A stretch of DNA of 64,000 bases from Chryseobacterium taichungense (GTDB taxonomy: Bacteria > Bacteroidota > Bacteroidia > Flavobacteriales > Weeksellaceae). Where the stretch lies: positions 1-64,000 of the forward strand of contig NZ_FOBV01000010.1 in assembly GCF_900109935.1 (NCBI RefSeq), read 5' to 3'. The notes under the pieces were generated by a model. That model worked only from the letters and a program-made list of their open reading frames with translations, ran no database searches and was not told where the DNA came from. Positions 44,877-53,863 of the stretch are shown here, in pieces; positions within the stretch are counted from its first letter, which is position 1, and every line of letters begins with the position of its first letter. The position numbers and the translations under genes are program-made.

Positions 44877-45715
44877 ATAGCAGTTGGATTATTGATTATT
44901 GCATTGGCTTCATAAAAAGCATTATAAATTAATGACTTTGGATCATCAATACCTACTGAAATTATAACTGCATCAGGATTATCATTTGTATAATTTTTTT
45001 CTATAAAATCAGATGTTTTGTCATTGCTAAGTAGTAGCCCGGCATATTTCATATTACCTTTTGACTTTATTTCGTCTAAAATGAATTTCTCCAAAAACTC
45101 TGCTAAATTAACTGTATGATCATTATCATAAAGGCGGTCCAATAAAAAAGTGTAAGATAGTGGTAACTTGTCTTTGCTTATTGCATTACTCAGTTCGGAA
45201 ACCACCGCCTTATCCGGTTTACTCCTAAATTTGGCTTCTCCAAGGAAAACCTTTATTTCCTCTTTTCCAAGTTCACTATTAATTACATCAATTATCAGTG
45301 CATCATCACCTTTCATTGATTGGTTGACGTTTGGATTATAATGAAATTTAAAACATTTTATAAGAGTTCGATCTGAATTACAACCTAAAATGTATTCAAT
45401 CAAAATTATTTCGGTAGCGTTTCCTTTCATGGTTCGGTCTGCACTCGGAATCTGTCTATGCTGATTAGCATAAGCTGGAAAACCAATGTTTTTATACATT
45501 CTCCTTAGTCGTCTCAATTTAGATGGACTGTAGTGATGTTCAATTATTTTATTAGCAAGCCAGGAGATAAGTTCGGAATCATTCGATGCGAGTTTACTTG
45601 AAAGTGCTCTATGACAACGATTTTTAGTACGCTTTATGTTGTCGCTATGAAACCATTTTTCAAAAAAGCTTGGTGCTATAGGATGAGATCCTAAAATTTC
45701 GTCTTGAGAAAACAT
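44873..45715 (-). CDS. hamA: HamA: Hachiman effector (DUF1837, PD-(D/E)xK nuclease)
   Basis: 280 residues. The DUF1837 fold is indicated by KGNATEIILIEYIL, the catalytic SMKGDDALIIDV and VFLGEAKFRSK (E-x-K near residue 158), and LSNAISKDKLPLSYTFLLDRLY. HamA is a nuclease held inactive by HamB until phage DNA is sensed; it then degrades DNA and aborts infection. Gene order HamA then HamB with ATGA overlap is standard. The identification rests on the motif set and gene pairing. Confidence 0.85.
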   Translation of the reverse strand: MFSQDEILGSHPIAPSFFEKWFHSDNIKRTKNRCHRALSSKLASNDSELISWLANKIIEHHYSPSKLRRLRRMYKNIGFPAYANQHRQIPSADRTMKGNATEIILIEYILGCNSDRTLIKCFKFHYNPNVNQSMKGDDALIIDVINSELGKEEIKVFLGEAKFRSKPDKAVVSELSNAISKDKLPLSYTFLLDRLYDNDHTVNLAEFLEKFILDEIKSKGNMKYAGLLLSNDKTSDFIEKNYTNDNPDAVIISVGIDDPKSLIYNAFYEANAIINNPTAI

Positions 45716-46081
45716 TAATAAATTGATTGGTCATTAGGTTATGTTTATAAAGTTAATCATTTTAAAGATATAATCATTTAAAACCGTATATAAATTATTG
45801 ACATATTTTTAGTTCTCAAATGAAACACCGAAAAAGAAAAAATATAAGCAATCACACTTCTATTCAATTTTTTATCATAAAGAGTAGACTTATTTTTAAA
45901 AATAATGACACATAAAGGGCAGGGAACTATTTAATAATATAAAAACTATTTTTATTTTAATACACTAATTTAGTCTAAATTAAATGCATGTTTTTTAATA
46001 AATTACCATAACATGTTCTTAAATAAATTTTAATAGCAATATTCTTACCTTGAGCAAATAATAAGCCGACCATCTCCTACC
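45716..46081. other. intergenic upstream of hamA, AT-rich
   Basis: About 365 bases with no coding sequence. A near-match to the -7 box (TATCTTTA, minus strand, about 45760) may serve hamA. Confidence 0.4.
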
Positions 46082-46529
46082 CAGTCCAGAATTTCACCCG
46101 GATATTATTGATGCGGCTCAGGAGTTAAACCACCCTATTTCTGAAGTGCATTCAGTAGACTTCAGTAGCTGATGACCTTGCCTAAAAATTGCACCACTTT
46201 TGGGGAAACCGGCTCAAAATTATTACCACCAAACGCTGCACTGGCTCAAAAAATAAGCCACTAATCTCAGCCCCGGCTCAGAATATGCACCAGATAATGC
46301 CAATGCGGTTCAAGTATTAAACCACCCTACTTCTAAAGTGTATTCAATAGACTACAGGAGCTGATGACCTTGCTTAAAAAATGAACCACTTTTTGGGAAA
46401 CCGGCTCAAAATTGTTACCACCAAACGCTGCACTGGCTCAAAAAATAAACCACTAATCTCAAAACCGGTTCAGAATTTGAGCCGGATGCTGCCTATGCGG
46501 TTCAAAAATTGAGCAGCCTCGATGTTATT
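46082..46529. repeat. array of 14 units of 32 bp, arranged in 192-bp blocks
   Basis: CGGYTCA-containing units recur with exact 32-bp spacing: starts at 46114, 46210, 46242, 46274, 46306, 46402, 46434, 46466, 46498; degenerate units lie at 46082, 46146, 46178, 46338 and 46370. Two blocks of six units (46114-46305 and 46306-46497) are a 192-bp tandem duplication. Some units are near-palindromes (CCGGTTCAGAATTTGAGCCGG, 46465-46485). It lies between Hachiman and the transfer genes. A protein-binding array (partition, transfer origin, or remains of multiple-repeat transposon ends as in IS21-type elements) is suggested; no transposase is present. Confidence 0.85.
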
Positions 46530-46886
46530 TACTTTTCTGCTTTTTTTCTTTTCAAAAGCAATTAAATCAACTTACTAATAATCAATTACATACATTCTCA
46601 TTTCAGAGCTCTGAAAAAATAGCGGTCTAAGTAAGCAAGATGTGTCTTTGTATATACAACTTTTCAAGTTCCATATCCCAAGACGCTCTTGCCTTTTTGC
46701 AAAAGGGAAAAGACTTCGGAACTCGTCTTTTTTCTTTATAAACCTTCAGTTAGATTCCATTTTATTCTTTTTTAATCTCCACGGATTCAAAAGTAATCCA
46801 GATTGTTATTATTTAGCCCACGCACCTCTAACCCTATTGTTTTCAAGGTTTTAATGCTACAACTTTGCAGCAGAAATCTTAATCAG
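46530..46886. other. leader region of the first adhesin-like gene
   Basis: About 350 bases; short frames only. TTGCCTTTTTGCAA (46689-46702) is an imperfect hairpin. Nothing else recognised. Confidence 0.4.
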
Positions 46887-47672
46887 ATGAAAACAATTCT
46901 TTACTTTTTCTTTAGCTTATTGACGGTATCAGTCTCGGGACAGGTCGGTATCAATACGCCAAACCCGGAAGCTACTTTTCAGGTCGTAGGCAAACCTGAT
47001 GATCCGAATCATTATGATGGGATCATTCCGCCAAGCATCACCGGTGATCAGCTTTCAAAAAAGATCTATTCCTCATCGAAAAAGGGTGCTCTCCTTTTTG
47101 TGACTGTTCCGCCGTACATACTGTCCGGGCAGGTCATTAATATTTCCGAGCCCGGGCTCTATTATTTTGACGGCAATCGATGGCAGCCTGCCCAACAGGA
47201 GCGGAAGATCGAGTATCAAACCATTCTGGTTTTCGACCGTAATACCAACAGCCCGCTAACTGCTTCTACGCAATGGAGTGCACCTGTTAATATTTGGGAT
47301 GATAAAGATACTTACGATACCTCTACGAAATTCTACAGCATGGGAACAAAAAAATTCGGCGGCTTAGAGGGAGCGGTATCATTTAGAAAAATTGACGGCA
47401 TCATCAATATTAAATTTCTGGTATCACGAACAAACGGTTCCAACCCAGTTTCGGATGATGCTGTAATGGATATTTCTGACATCTGCAATGAACTTGGATA
47501 CTTCCCGACTGACGTCGCCTGGCTTCATCCGGAAAACTCAACAGCGCTGATGTCCGTTTTTCTGCAAAACAATTCCATTCATATCCCGGCATCAACTTTA
47601 AATGCCATCACTGCCAATACAGTGGGCGAAGCCAAAGGATATTCAACCTGGACGAAACCTCATTTAAAATAA
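46887..47672 (+). CDS. secreted adhesin-like protein, 'QVGIN' type
   Basis: 261 residues from ATG 46887 (an upstream frame extension has no signal and is rejected). A signal peptide MKTILYFFFSLLTVSVSG precedes QVGINTPNPEATFQVVGKPDDP, then a domain shared with the next protein to about residue 115 (GLYYFDGNRWQP). The rest is beta-rich. Such flavobacterial proteins resemble phage-tail-fibre or trimeric-adhesin heads. Located ahead of the mobilization genes; possibly contacts recipient cells. Confidence 0.7.
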   Translation: MKTILYFFFSLLTVSVSGQVGINTPNPEATFQVVGKPDDPNHYDGIIPPSITGDQLSKKIYSSSKKGALLFVTVPPYILSGQVINISEPGLYYFDGNRWQPAQQERKIEYQTILVFDRNTNSPLTASTQWSAPVNIWDDKDTYDTSTKFYSMGTKKFGGLEGAVSFRKIDGIINIKFLVSRTNGSNPVSDDAVMDISDICNELGYFPTDVAWLHPENSTALMSVFLQNNSIHIPASTLNAITANTVGEAKGYSTWTKPHLK

Positions 47673-47755
47673 GCCAATACAAGATGCTATTCAACAGCAT
47701 TTCGAAAATGATGAATGATTCTAAAAACGCAATAAACCTTAACAAAAAAACAACA

Positions 47756-48850
47756 ATGAAAAACAATTTTCTAACCTTACTTTTTGCCTTGGCAGCAGTG
47801 AACCTGTTCTCTCAGGTCGGTATCAATACCCAGTCGCCCAAAGCTACGTTTGAAGTGGTCGGAAAACCAAATGATGTGAATCATTTTGACGGGATTATTC
47901 CGCCACGTATTACCGGCGATGAGTTGGCTGCAAAAACTTACTCCACCGCACAAAAAGGTGCTTTTGTATTTGTAACTACGCCTGCAACCTCTCCATCGGG
48001 ACAAGCTGCTCATCTAACCAAATCGGGATTATATTATTTTGATGGACAGCAATGGGTTGCACTGACTAAGGATGACCCTTTGGAAATGGTTGCGCTAAGA
48101 GGCAATACTTCTCCGGTCGAATTGATACTGAAGAATTATCTTACACTTGATTTTGATCAGAAAGAAAATTACATCCTGGGAAGATCCAGAAGTCCGATCA
48201 CAGGTGAATACAATACGATCGTGGCGACAGATTCCAACATCACTTCCGGAAAAGGAAATTCGGCATTTGCCTATGCCATGTCACAGGGAAAAGTGACCGG
48301 AAAACTGAATTACGCGGCAGGTGTATCGGCATTGAATGGAATGGCTAACGGGACCATAGCCGGTAACAGGAATATTGGTATTGGTCCAGGTGCCATGTCA
48401 TACATCACTTCCGGCAATGATAATATATCGATCGGTTACCTTTCAGGAACCGGGAACCGGACAGGTTCCAATAACGTTTTCATTGGCGTTGGAGCCGGAA
48501 GCCCGGTAGTCGGAGACCGAAGTGTCAGTAATAAGCTGGCCATTCATTCGACACCCGTCAATACCAATCCGAATGCTTTTTGGGACAGTATTACGAACAA
48601 TTACACCGACTATAAATTTGCTTTAATTTCAGGTGACTTTTCTGAAAGATGGCTCAATATCAATGGTAAGCTAAGCGTAACGCCTTCCCAAATGCCTAAT
48701 GCAGACGGCGATTCTTCTTATACGAAAAAAGTAGTCGCAAAAGCCGATGGTTCATTTGGTTTTGCCACCGAGGTCATTCCCACACCACCAGCCTCTGGAA
48801 CCTTCGTCCTGAAAAGTGTGAATGGTATTCCAAGTTGGAGTTCACCGTGA
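47756..48850 (+). CDS. secreted adhesin-like protein with YadA-like head repeats
   Basis: 364 residues from ATG 47756 (signal MKNNFLTLLFALAAVNLFS). Residues 20-110 are paralogous to the previous protein (QVGINTQSPKATFEVVGKPND; HFDGIIPPRITGDEL; GLYYFDGQQW). A collar of GNxxIGIG / GxxNxSIG repeats follows (about 195-260), as in YadA-type trimeric heads, ending in GTFVLKSVNGIPSWSSP. Its TGA overlaps the GTG start of the relaxosome gene. Probably trimeric, surface-located; role in mating contact is inferred. Confidence 0.75.
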   Translation: MKNNFLTLLFALAAVNLFSQVGINTQSPKATFEVVGKPNDVNHFDGIIPPRITGDELAAKTYSTAQKGAFVFVTTPATSPSGQAAHLTKSGLYYFDGQQWVALTKDDPLEMVALRGNTSPVELILKNYLTLDFDQKENYILGRSRSPITGEYNTIVATDSNITSGKGNSAFAYAMSQGKVTGKLNYAAGVSALNGMANGTIAGNRNIGIGPGAMSYITSGNDNISIGYLSGTGNRTGSNNVFIGVGAGSPVVGDRSVSNKLAIHSTPVNTNPNAFWDSITNNYTDYKFALISGDFSERWLNINGKLSVTPSQMPNADGDSSYTKKVVAKADGSFGFATEVIPTPPASGTFVLKSVNGIPSWSSP

Positions 48851-49212
48851 AAAAAGAAGGGAACACGAATTCTGAAGTAATCTTTTTCCGGATCCAACAG
48901 GAAAGAAAAAAGAACTGGAAGAAAACGTGCAGGGAAAGAAATATCTCTTTGACCAGGCTGATTATCGATTCTGTAGAGAACAGGATTATGGATGATGAGA
49001 GAAGAAACGTTATTGAATTCATTGAAAAACAGGACAACATCTTTACAAAGATCGAAACCAATGTCAATCAGTTGGCAAAAGTAGTCAACGGACAGAAGTT
49101 CATCTCGGAAAGTCAATTGGAATTGTTTTCTACACAACTTTCAGAAATAGCAGCACTGAAAGCCAGGCAGAATACAATTTTTGAAAACATCTACACATTG
49201 CTTTCAAAATGA
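48847..49212 (+). CDS. mobC: mobilization protein, MobC-like relaxosome component
   Basis: 121 residues from the GTG at 48847, overlapping the previous stop by four bases (GTGA); an in-frame TTG at 48835 is less likely. A basic N-terminus (KKNWKKTCRERNISLTRLIIDSVENRI) reads as a ribbon-helix-helix-like element, then a coiled segment (IEFIEKQDNIFTKIETNVNQLAKVVNGQ). This fits small proteins that help the relaxase nick oriT. Its ATGA overlap with the relaxase gene implies translational coupling. Confidence 0.75.
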   Translation: MKKEGNTNSEVIFFRIQQERKKNWKKTCRERNISLTRLIIDSVENRIMDDERRNVIEFIEKQDNIFTKIETNVNQLAKVVNGQKFISESQLELFSTQLSEIAALKARQNTIFENIYTLLSK

Positions 49213-50663
49213 TCGTCAAGATTATGAAACCAGCGGGAACCAATTTCCCGGGAGTAGACTACAACGACAAAAAGATTGACAAGGGAAAGGGAGAACTGAT
49301 GCTGATGAAGAATTTTCCGTCATTTATTAATGAAAACAGCAATAAGCAGCAAGTAAGGGATTATCTGAAAGCGATATCCAAAAGCAATAAGGTACAAAAG
49401 CCACAATTCCATGCCGTGATCTCTACCAAATTCCAGGAGCACAGCAAGGAAGACCTTACAGGGATCAGCGCAGATTTTATGGCACAAATGGGATACGGAC
49501 AACAGCCCTACATTGCAGTTTTCCACAAGGATACCGAAAATAATCACATCCATATTGTTTCCACAAGGGTGGATAAACAAACCGGGAAAAAGATTGATGA
49601 CAGCTACGAAAAGCTAAAGGCGCAAAAAGCTTTGGCCCAGGTGATGGAAAAACGCTACGGCATAAATGAGGAGGGAAAAATAAATCAACTTTTAAACTAC
49701 AAAATTGGCTCTTTTCAGCAGCTGAAAACTTTGCTCAACAGAAATGGTTACCAATTGATCGAAAACACAAATGATGGAAAATCCATTACCATTTCAAAGA
49801 ACGGCATTGTACGGCGAAGAATCTCAGCAGATCAGATTGTTTTCAGCAATAAGGAAAGCGAGAAACGGATCAGGCAGATCAGGGCCATTTTTTCAAAATA
49901 CAGGCAGCTCTATTCCAACAAAGTGTTTAGAATAGATGATTACAGAAAACAGGAGGCGATGCTCCCTGAGGGAAAGCACAAAGATTATTGGAAACCGGAA
50001 ATTGAGTTTGAAAGCGAGCTTCAGAAAAAACTGAGAGACTCTTTCGGCGTCGACATCGTATTTCATCATAAGGATAATCAAATGCCTTTCGGATACACTT
50101 TGATCGATCACAGGACCGCAACAATTTATAAAGGCAGTGAGATCATGAAGATGGGGGAATTGTTTGAATTCACATCGACCAGAATGGATAAAAGGCTTTT
50201 TGAACAGCTGAAAGATTATGGCATTCCCAATGCGGAAACTAAGACGGTACTATTAAAATATTTAAAAGAAAGGTATCCGGAAAATGAGCTAAGTGATTTT
50301 ATGCTGTTTAAGAATAAAAAGCTGAAGAACAGGGAAACATTCAATGCCATCAGAAGTGATGTGAAAGAATATCTTAAAAGTCAGGGTGGATATCAAGTCA
50401 GTCTTTTAAGATCCGACGAAGGAAAATATTATGCAATCCATTCCAGGCTTCACTTCGTTGGTGAGCTGCAATCATTGATCGGCGAGAAGCAATATCAGCA
50501 GTTTCTAAATCCGGAGCCGAAAAATGAAAAGAATCCGGAAAACAGTACTGGACAAGAGTTGAAGCAAGCCGTAAACGAAATGCTGTTTAAATGGATGAGG
50601 TCTTCCGGTACATCAAAAGACCCGGCCGAGAACGAATTGAAAAAGCGAAAGAAAAAGAGATAA
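49209..50663 (+). CDS. mobB: relaxase (MOBP-type), initiates DNA transfer
   Basis: 484 residues. The catalytic region shows His68 (FHAVIS), His106 and the HxH pair His113/His115 in ENNHIHIVSTRV, the metal ligands of relaxase nucleases, and an upstream Tyr for the covalent link is plausible in the first 60 residues. A long helical C-terminus is rich in Lys. It nicks oriT and leads the single strand to the transfer channel. Here it lies ahead of the tra genes. A dedicated oriT was not identified. Confidence 0.88.
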   Translation: MIVKIMKPAGTNFPGVDYNDKKIDKGKGELMLMKNFPSFINENSNKQQVRDYLKAISKSNKVQKPQFHAVISTKFQEHSKEDLTGISADFMAQMGYGQQPYIAVFHKDTENNHIHIVSTRVDKQTGKKIDDSYEKLKAQKALAQVMEKRYGINEEGKINQLLNYKIGSFQQLKTLLNRNGYQLIENTNDGKSITISKNGIVRRRISADQIVFSNKESEKRIRQIRAIFSKYRQLYSNKVFRIDDYRKQEAMLPEGKHKDYWKPEIEFESELQKKLRDSFGVDIVFHHKDNQMPFGYTLIDHRTATIYKGSEIMKMGELFEFTSTRMDKRLFEQLKDYGIPNAETKTVLLKYLKERYPENELSDFMLFKNKKLKNRETFNAIRSDVKEYLKSQGGYQVSLLRSDEGKYYAIHSRLHFVGELQSLIGEKQYQQFLNPEPKNEKNPENSTGQELKQAVNEMLFKWMRSSGTSKDPAENELKKRKKKR

Positions 50664-50724
50664 GACCGAGCGTTTTTTAGCTAGTCATAACCTGGCTACA
50701 AGCCATCAACTAAAAACAATAAAA

Positions 50725-51375
50725 ATGATTATCACATTCGGGACACAAAAAGGTGGAACTGGCAAAACCACACTTGCGATTGCTTTTGCCAATTATATTT
50801 CGGGAGTATCCGAAAGAAAGGTCAACGTGTTCGATTTTGATTTTCAGAAATCTTTCTACCACAAATGGATCGAAGATGAAGAATCAGAACTGCCTAAACT
50901 GTATGAGGTCAGGATTATTGATGAGGACAATGAACAGCCTTTCTCCGATTTTGAGCATCTGATCGAAATGAAAGAAAGTGAGGAGGTTAACGTTTTTGAC
51001 CTTGCCGGAACGCTGGATGCACGGTATAGTGACCTGCTGATCTACAGTGATTTTATCGTGATCCCATTTGAGTATTCCAATGTCTCCGCAAAATCGACGC
51101 TGGTTTTTATCAATTTTTTAGGATTGCTGGAAAGTCAGGCGGAGCGAGTTTTTATCCGGTCCAAATATGATAAAGGCTACAAATACCAAAACCAGGAGGG
51201 AATGGATGCCGAGATCAGTAAATACGGCATCCTGCTGAAAAATTCGGTATTCAAAAGGAATTGTCTTCAGACCATTGATACGAGAAAACTGACCTATGAA
51301 CAGAAATATGCGGTCAAACATCCTTTCAATGAACTGATCGATCACATCAACCATATACTTGAAATTAACATATAA
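50725..51375 (+). CDS. parA: ParA-family ATPase
   Basis: 216 residues with a deviant Walker A KGGTGKTT (about 8-15), FDFDFQKS for the second motif and VFDLAGTLDARYSDL. ParA-like ATPases move DNA or, in conjugative systems of Bacteroidetes (TraA), help position the transfer machinery. No ParB partner in the window. It starts the tra operon, 61 bp after the relaxase gene. Confidence 0.9.
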   Translation: MIITFGTQKGGTGKTTLAIAFANYISGVSERKVNVFDFDFQKSFYHKWIEDEESELPKLYEVRIIDEDNEQPFSDFEHLIEMKESEEVNVFDLAGTLDARYSDLLIYSDFIVIPFEYSNVSAKSTLVFINFLGLLESQAERVFIRSKYDKGYKYQNQEGMDAEISKYGILLKNSVFKRNCLQTIDTRKLTYEQKYAVKHPFNELIDHINHILEINI

Positions 51376-51395
51376 CGATTCTAAAAACACTTACA

Positions 51396-51959
51396 ATGAT
51401 CAAAATATTTCTTACCATCCTCGTCCTTTATCTACTGTATTACGCAGGAAATATTGTTTACGACCTTTTTCTCAAAAAAGATCCTGAATTAAAAGAAGAA
51501 GAGGCTGAAGAATATGCCCTTACAACATTCTCAGAGATTGATGCTAATGAAATCAAGTCAGTCAGCATCGATGATGTAGAGCAACTCAATACACCCAATT
51601 CATTTAATACTAAGGAGATCTTTTCTTCAAATGACGAAGAACCGGATGAACCGCATGATCTCGAACACTGGCGTAAGAAATTTGAATCTGAGCAGGACAT
51701 TGATGATTTTAAAGAAAATACAAAAATCAAAGAAGAAAATCAGGAAGATGCAGCCAAAGAAATGAATACTCAGAATGCTGACATACAAGAGTTTTCAACT
51801 GCGAAATCCAATGATGAAAATACGAAATCCGAACACAAGAAAGAAGATCCTGCTTTAAAACTCAAACAGCAATTCAACCACTTCCTCAGCCTTGCTGAGA
51901 CCCAGGTCCAGGTCCTTTCAGACCGTGATGGCTTCAAGGTCTACCATTCAATGATCTAG
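51396..51959 (+). CDS. membrane-anchored acidic protein of the tra operon
   Basis: 187 residues: one N-terminal membrane helix (MIKIFLTILVLYLLYYAGNIVYDLF) and a long acidic, coiled, largely disordered tail (EEEAEEYALTTFSEID; DEEPDEPHDLEHWRKK). The end KLKQQFNHFLSLAETQVQVL resembles the conserved tip of TraB/TraD-like proteins found in this position in Bacteroidetes. Function unknown. Confidence 0.65.
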   Translation: MIKIFLTILVLYLLYYAGNIVYDLFLKKDPELKEEEAEEYALTTFSEIDANEIKSVSIDDVEQLNTPNSFNTKEIFSSNDEEPDEPHDLEHWRKKFESEQDIDDFKENTKIKEENQEDAAKEMNTQNADIQEFSTAKSNDENTKSEHKKEDPALKLKQQFNHFLSLAETQVQVLSDRDGFKVYHSMI

Positions 51960-52076
51960 CAACTTAAACAACCTTCAATACTCTTTATCCGATCCGCTCC
52001 ATTGAGCCGGACAGCACACCTCCTATGCCTTTTTCTGAACAAAAAAAACACAGTTCAAATATAAATCTTACCTATT

Positions 52077-52397
52077 ATGAAACACAAATGCAAACGTTAC
52101 CTAACAACGAAAAAATTATTAACTGCGGCACTGCTTCTAATGGCGGTCACGCCCATGCTGGCACAGGGAGGTGCTACGGCCATCTCCAATGCAGCCAATG
52201 ACATTAAAGACTATTGGGACCCAATCAAGCTGATCTTAAAAGCCGTTGGCGGATTGGTCGGTTTTATCGGCGGTCTTCGGGTCTATAACAAATGGACCAA
52301 CGGTGATCAGGATGTCAATAAGGAAATCCTGGGTTATGGCGGGGCGATGATCTTCCTCATCGTTGTTCCTGAATTTGTAACCTCTTTTTTCGCATAA
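52077..52397 (+). CDS. traE: TraE (DUF4134), VirB2-like pilin
   Basis: 106 residues: signal-like start, then two membrane helices (LLTAALLLMAVTPMLAQGG with a cleavage site after AQGG; LILKAVGGLVGFIGGLRVY; AMIFLIVVPEFVTSFFA). DUF4134/TraE of CTnDOT-like elements is the proposed pilin. Followed two bases later by TraF. Confidence 0.9.
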   Translation: MKHKCKRYLTTKKLLTAALLLMAVTPMLAQGGATAISNAANDIKDYWDPIKLILKAVGGLVGFIGGLRVYNKWTNGDQDVNKEILGYGGAMIFLIVVPEFVTSFFA

Positions 52398-52398
52398 A

Positions 52399-52713
52399 AT
52401 GGGATTTTACCTCTACAAGGGGCTGAAAAAGCCTCTTGTATTCTTCGGACTAAAAGGAAAGTATATCATCTATGCAGTAGGCGTTATCGGCGCAGGCGTC
52501 TTAGCGGCTCTGGTCCTGTCCAAATTCGGATTGCTGGGTTCACTGCTGGGACTGGCCGCTACGGCCGGAGGTGTTTACCTGATCTTCAGAAGGCAGGATA
52601 AATACGGACTCTACGACAAGACCAAAAACTTTGATCAGATCTTCATTTTTCCAAAAAGAATGAACAACAATAAAATTTTTAAAAATGGCAGCAGCAAAAA
52701 AACAAACCTTTGA
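52399..52713 (+). CDS. traF: TraF (DUF4133), VirB3-like
   Basis: 104 residues with a two-helix membrane unit (about 20-64: KYIIYAVGVIGAGVLAALVL and LLGLAATAGGVYLIF) and a conserved end RRQDKYGLYDKTKNF. It overlaps the TraG start by 29 bases. Part of the inner-membrane channel. Confidence 0.9.
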   Translation: MGFYLYKGLKKPLVFFGLKGKYIIYAVGVIGAGVLAALVLSKFGLLGSLLGLAATAGGVYLIFRRQDKYGLYDKTKNFDQIFIFPKRMNNNKIFKNGSSKKTNL

Positions 52714-53863
52714 TATTCCGTTTATCGGCTACGATTACGGAAAGTATTTCAATTGGGATTTTGACGTGCTGTTCGGACAATACGGCAATCCCATCATCGG
52801 GATCAGGATCAAAAACATCGTTGAGCAGTATTCTGCTGACCCGGATAATTACCTGAACTTCCATACGGTTCTTAATCAGGTCGTGTCGATCATAGGAGAA
52901 GGAAGGATCGTTCAGAAGCTGGATATATTCACCAAAAAGAAATACGCCGCTGAGCCATCCCCTCAATTCCTGCAGCAGAAATATTCAGAGCATTTTGACG
53001 GAAGGCTTTTTAAAACTATTGAAACAGTCATACTGTTTACGGATCTCATTCATGATAAAATTAAAAAAAACGGTCGGTCAGCGACCGGTGGCAGTATAAC
53101 AGAAAAGAGTTATAAAGAGCTCAGGGACAAATGCCAGAAGGTGTTTATGCTGCTGAAGCAGAGTGGCTGCGAACCTGAATTTCTGTTGGAAAAAGATTTT
53201 GAATACTACATCTCAGGGGTTTTGTCAATGCAGCTTTCAGACGTCCCGGTATTTGACAATATCAAAAGTACCAGTGAATATCTGAAAATAGGCAATCGGT
53301 ATGTCAAGAATATTGCCTTTGTCGATGTCGAAAATATTGACCTGCCCTCTGAAATAGAACCCTACTCCATCCTCGGCGGAAACGGAGCCGCTTCCGAAAC
53401 AGCGGTTGATAATTTTACCTTTATCAATGAGCTGGAGGATTACGAAACCATTGTTTACAACCAGGTCATTACCATTCCACTGCAAGCACAACAACAGCGG
53501 GAACTCGATAAAAAGAAGAAAAAGCACGAAGGCGCGGCCAATAATTCACCATCCAATGCCATTATCGCAGAAGAGATCCAAACCCTGCTTCATAATATCG
53601 CTATTGATGGCCAGCTGGTAGTGAATGCTCATTTTTCGCTGCTGTTTTCAACCAACACGCTGGAAGCAATGGAAGGGATACAGTCCCAAATTGAGAATAA
53701 GCTATTTACCAAAGGGATCATCGTTTCCAAGAATGCCTACAATCAGTTGGAACTATTCCGGGCAGCCATTCCGGGCAATTCAACAGAACTCAGGGACTAT
53801 GATCTTTTTATGACGACAAGCGAAGCGGCCTTGTGTTTTTTTTTAAAGAAAGCTATCCCGTGA
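52685..53863 (+). CDS. traG: TraG, VirB4-like ATPase, N-terminal part (split)
   Basis: 392 codons: the N-terminal domain of the transfer ATPase (MAAAKKQTFDIPFIGYDYGKYFNW, FFLGLG-type strand). It ends by a stop at 53863 after FFLKKAIP; one more T in the T9 run at 53836-53844 would continue it, in frame, into the second part (FFFKESYPVNEE). So the break is a one-base deletion, an assembly error, or a site of slippage. A SATGG linker at about 136 is unusual in this family. Confidence 0.8.
   Translation: MAAAKKQTFDIPFIGYDYGKYFNWDFDVLFGQYGNPIIGIRIKNIVEQYSADPDNYLNFHTVLNQVVSIIGEGRIVQKLDIFTKKKYAAEPSPQFLQQKYSEHFDGRLFKTIETVILFTDLIHDKIKKNGRSATGGSITEKSYKELRDKCQKVFMLLKQSGCEPEFLLEKDFEYYISGVLSMQLSDVPVFDNIKSTSEYLKIGNRYVKNIAFVDVENIDLPSEIEPYSILGGNGAASETAVDNFTFINELEDYETIVYNQVITIPLQAQQQRELDKKKKKHEGAANNSPSNAIIAEEIQTLLHNIAIDGQLVVNAHFSLLFSTNTLEAMEGIQSQIENKLFTKGIIVSKNAYNQLELFRAAIPGNSTELRDYDLFMTTSEAALCFFLKKAIP

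Noticed and set aside
46082-46529. 32-bp array as a CRISPR
   Set aside because: Units run head to tail without unique spacers, motifs are degenerate and no cas genes are near.
46642-46854. 70-codon frame before the first adhesin gene
   Set aside because: No recognisable feature, and the true gene begins with a signal peptide at 46887.
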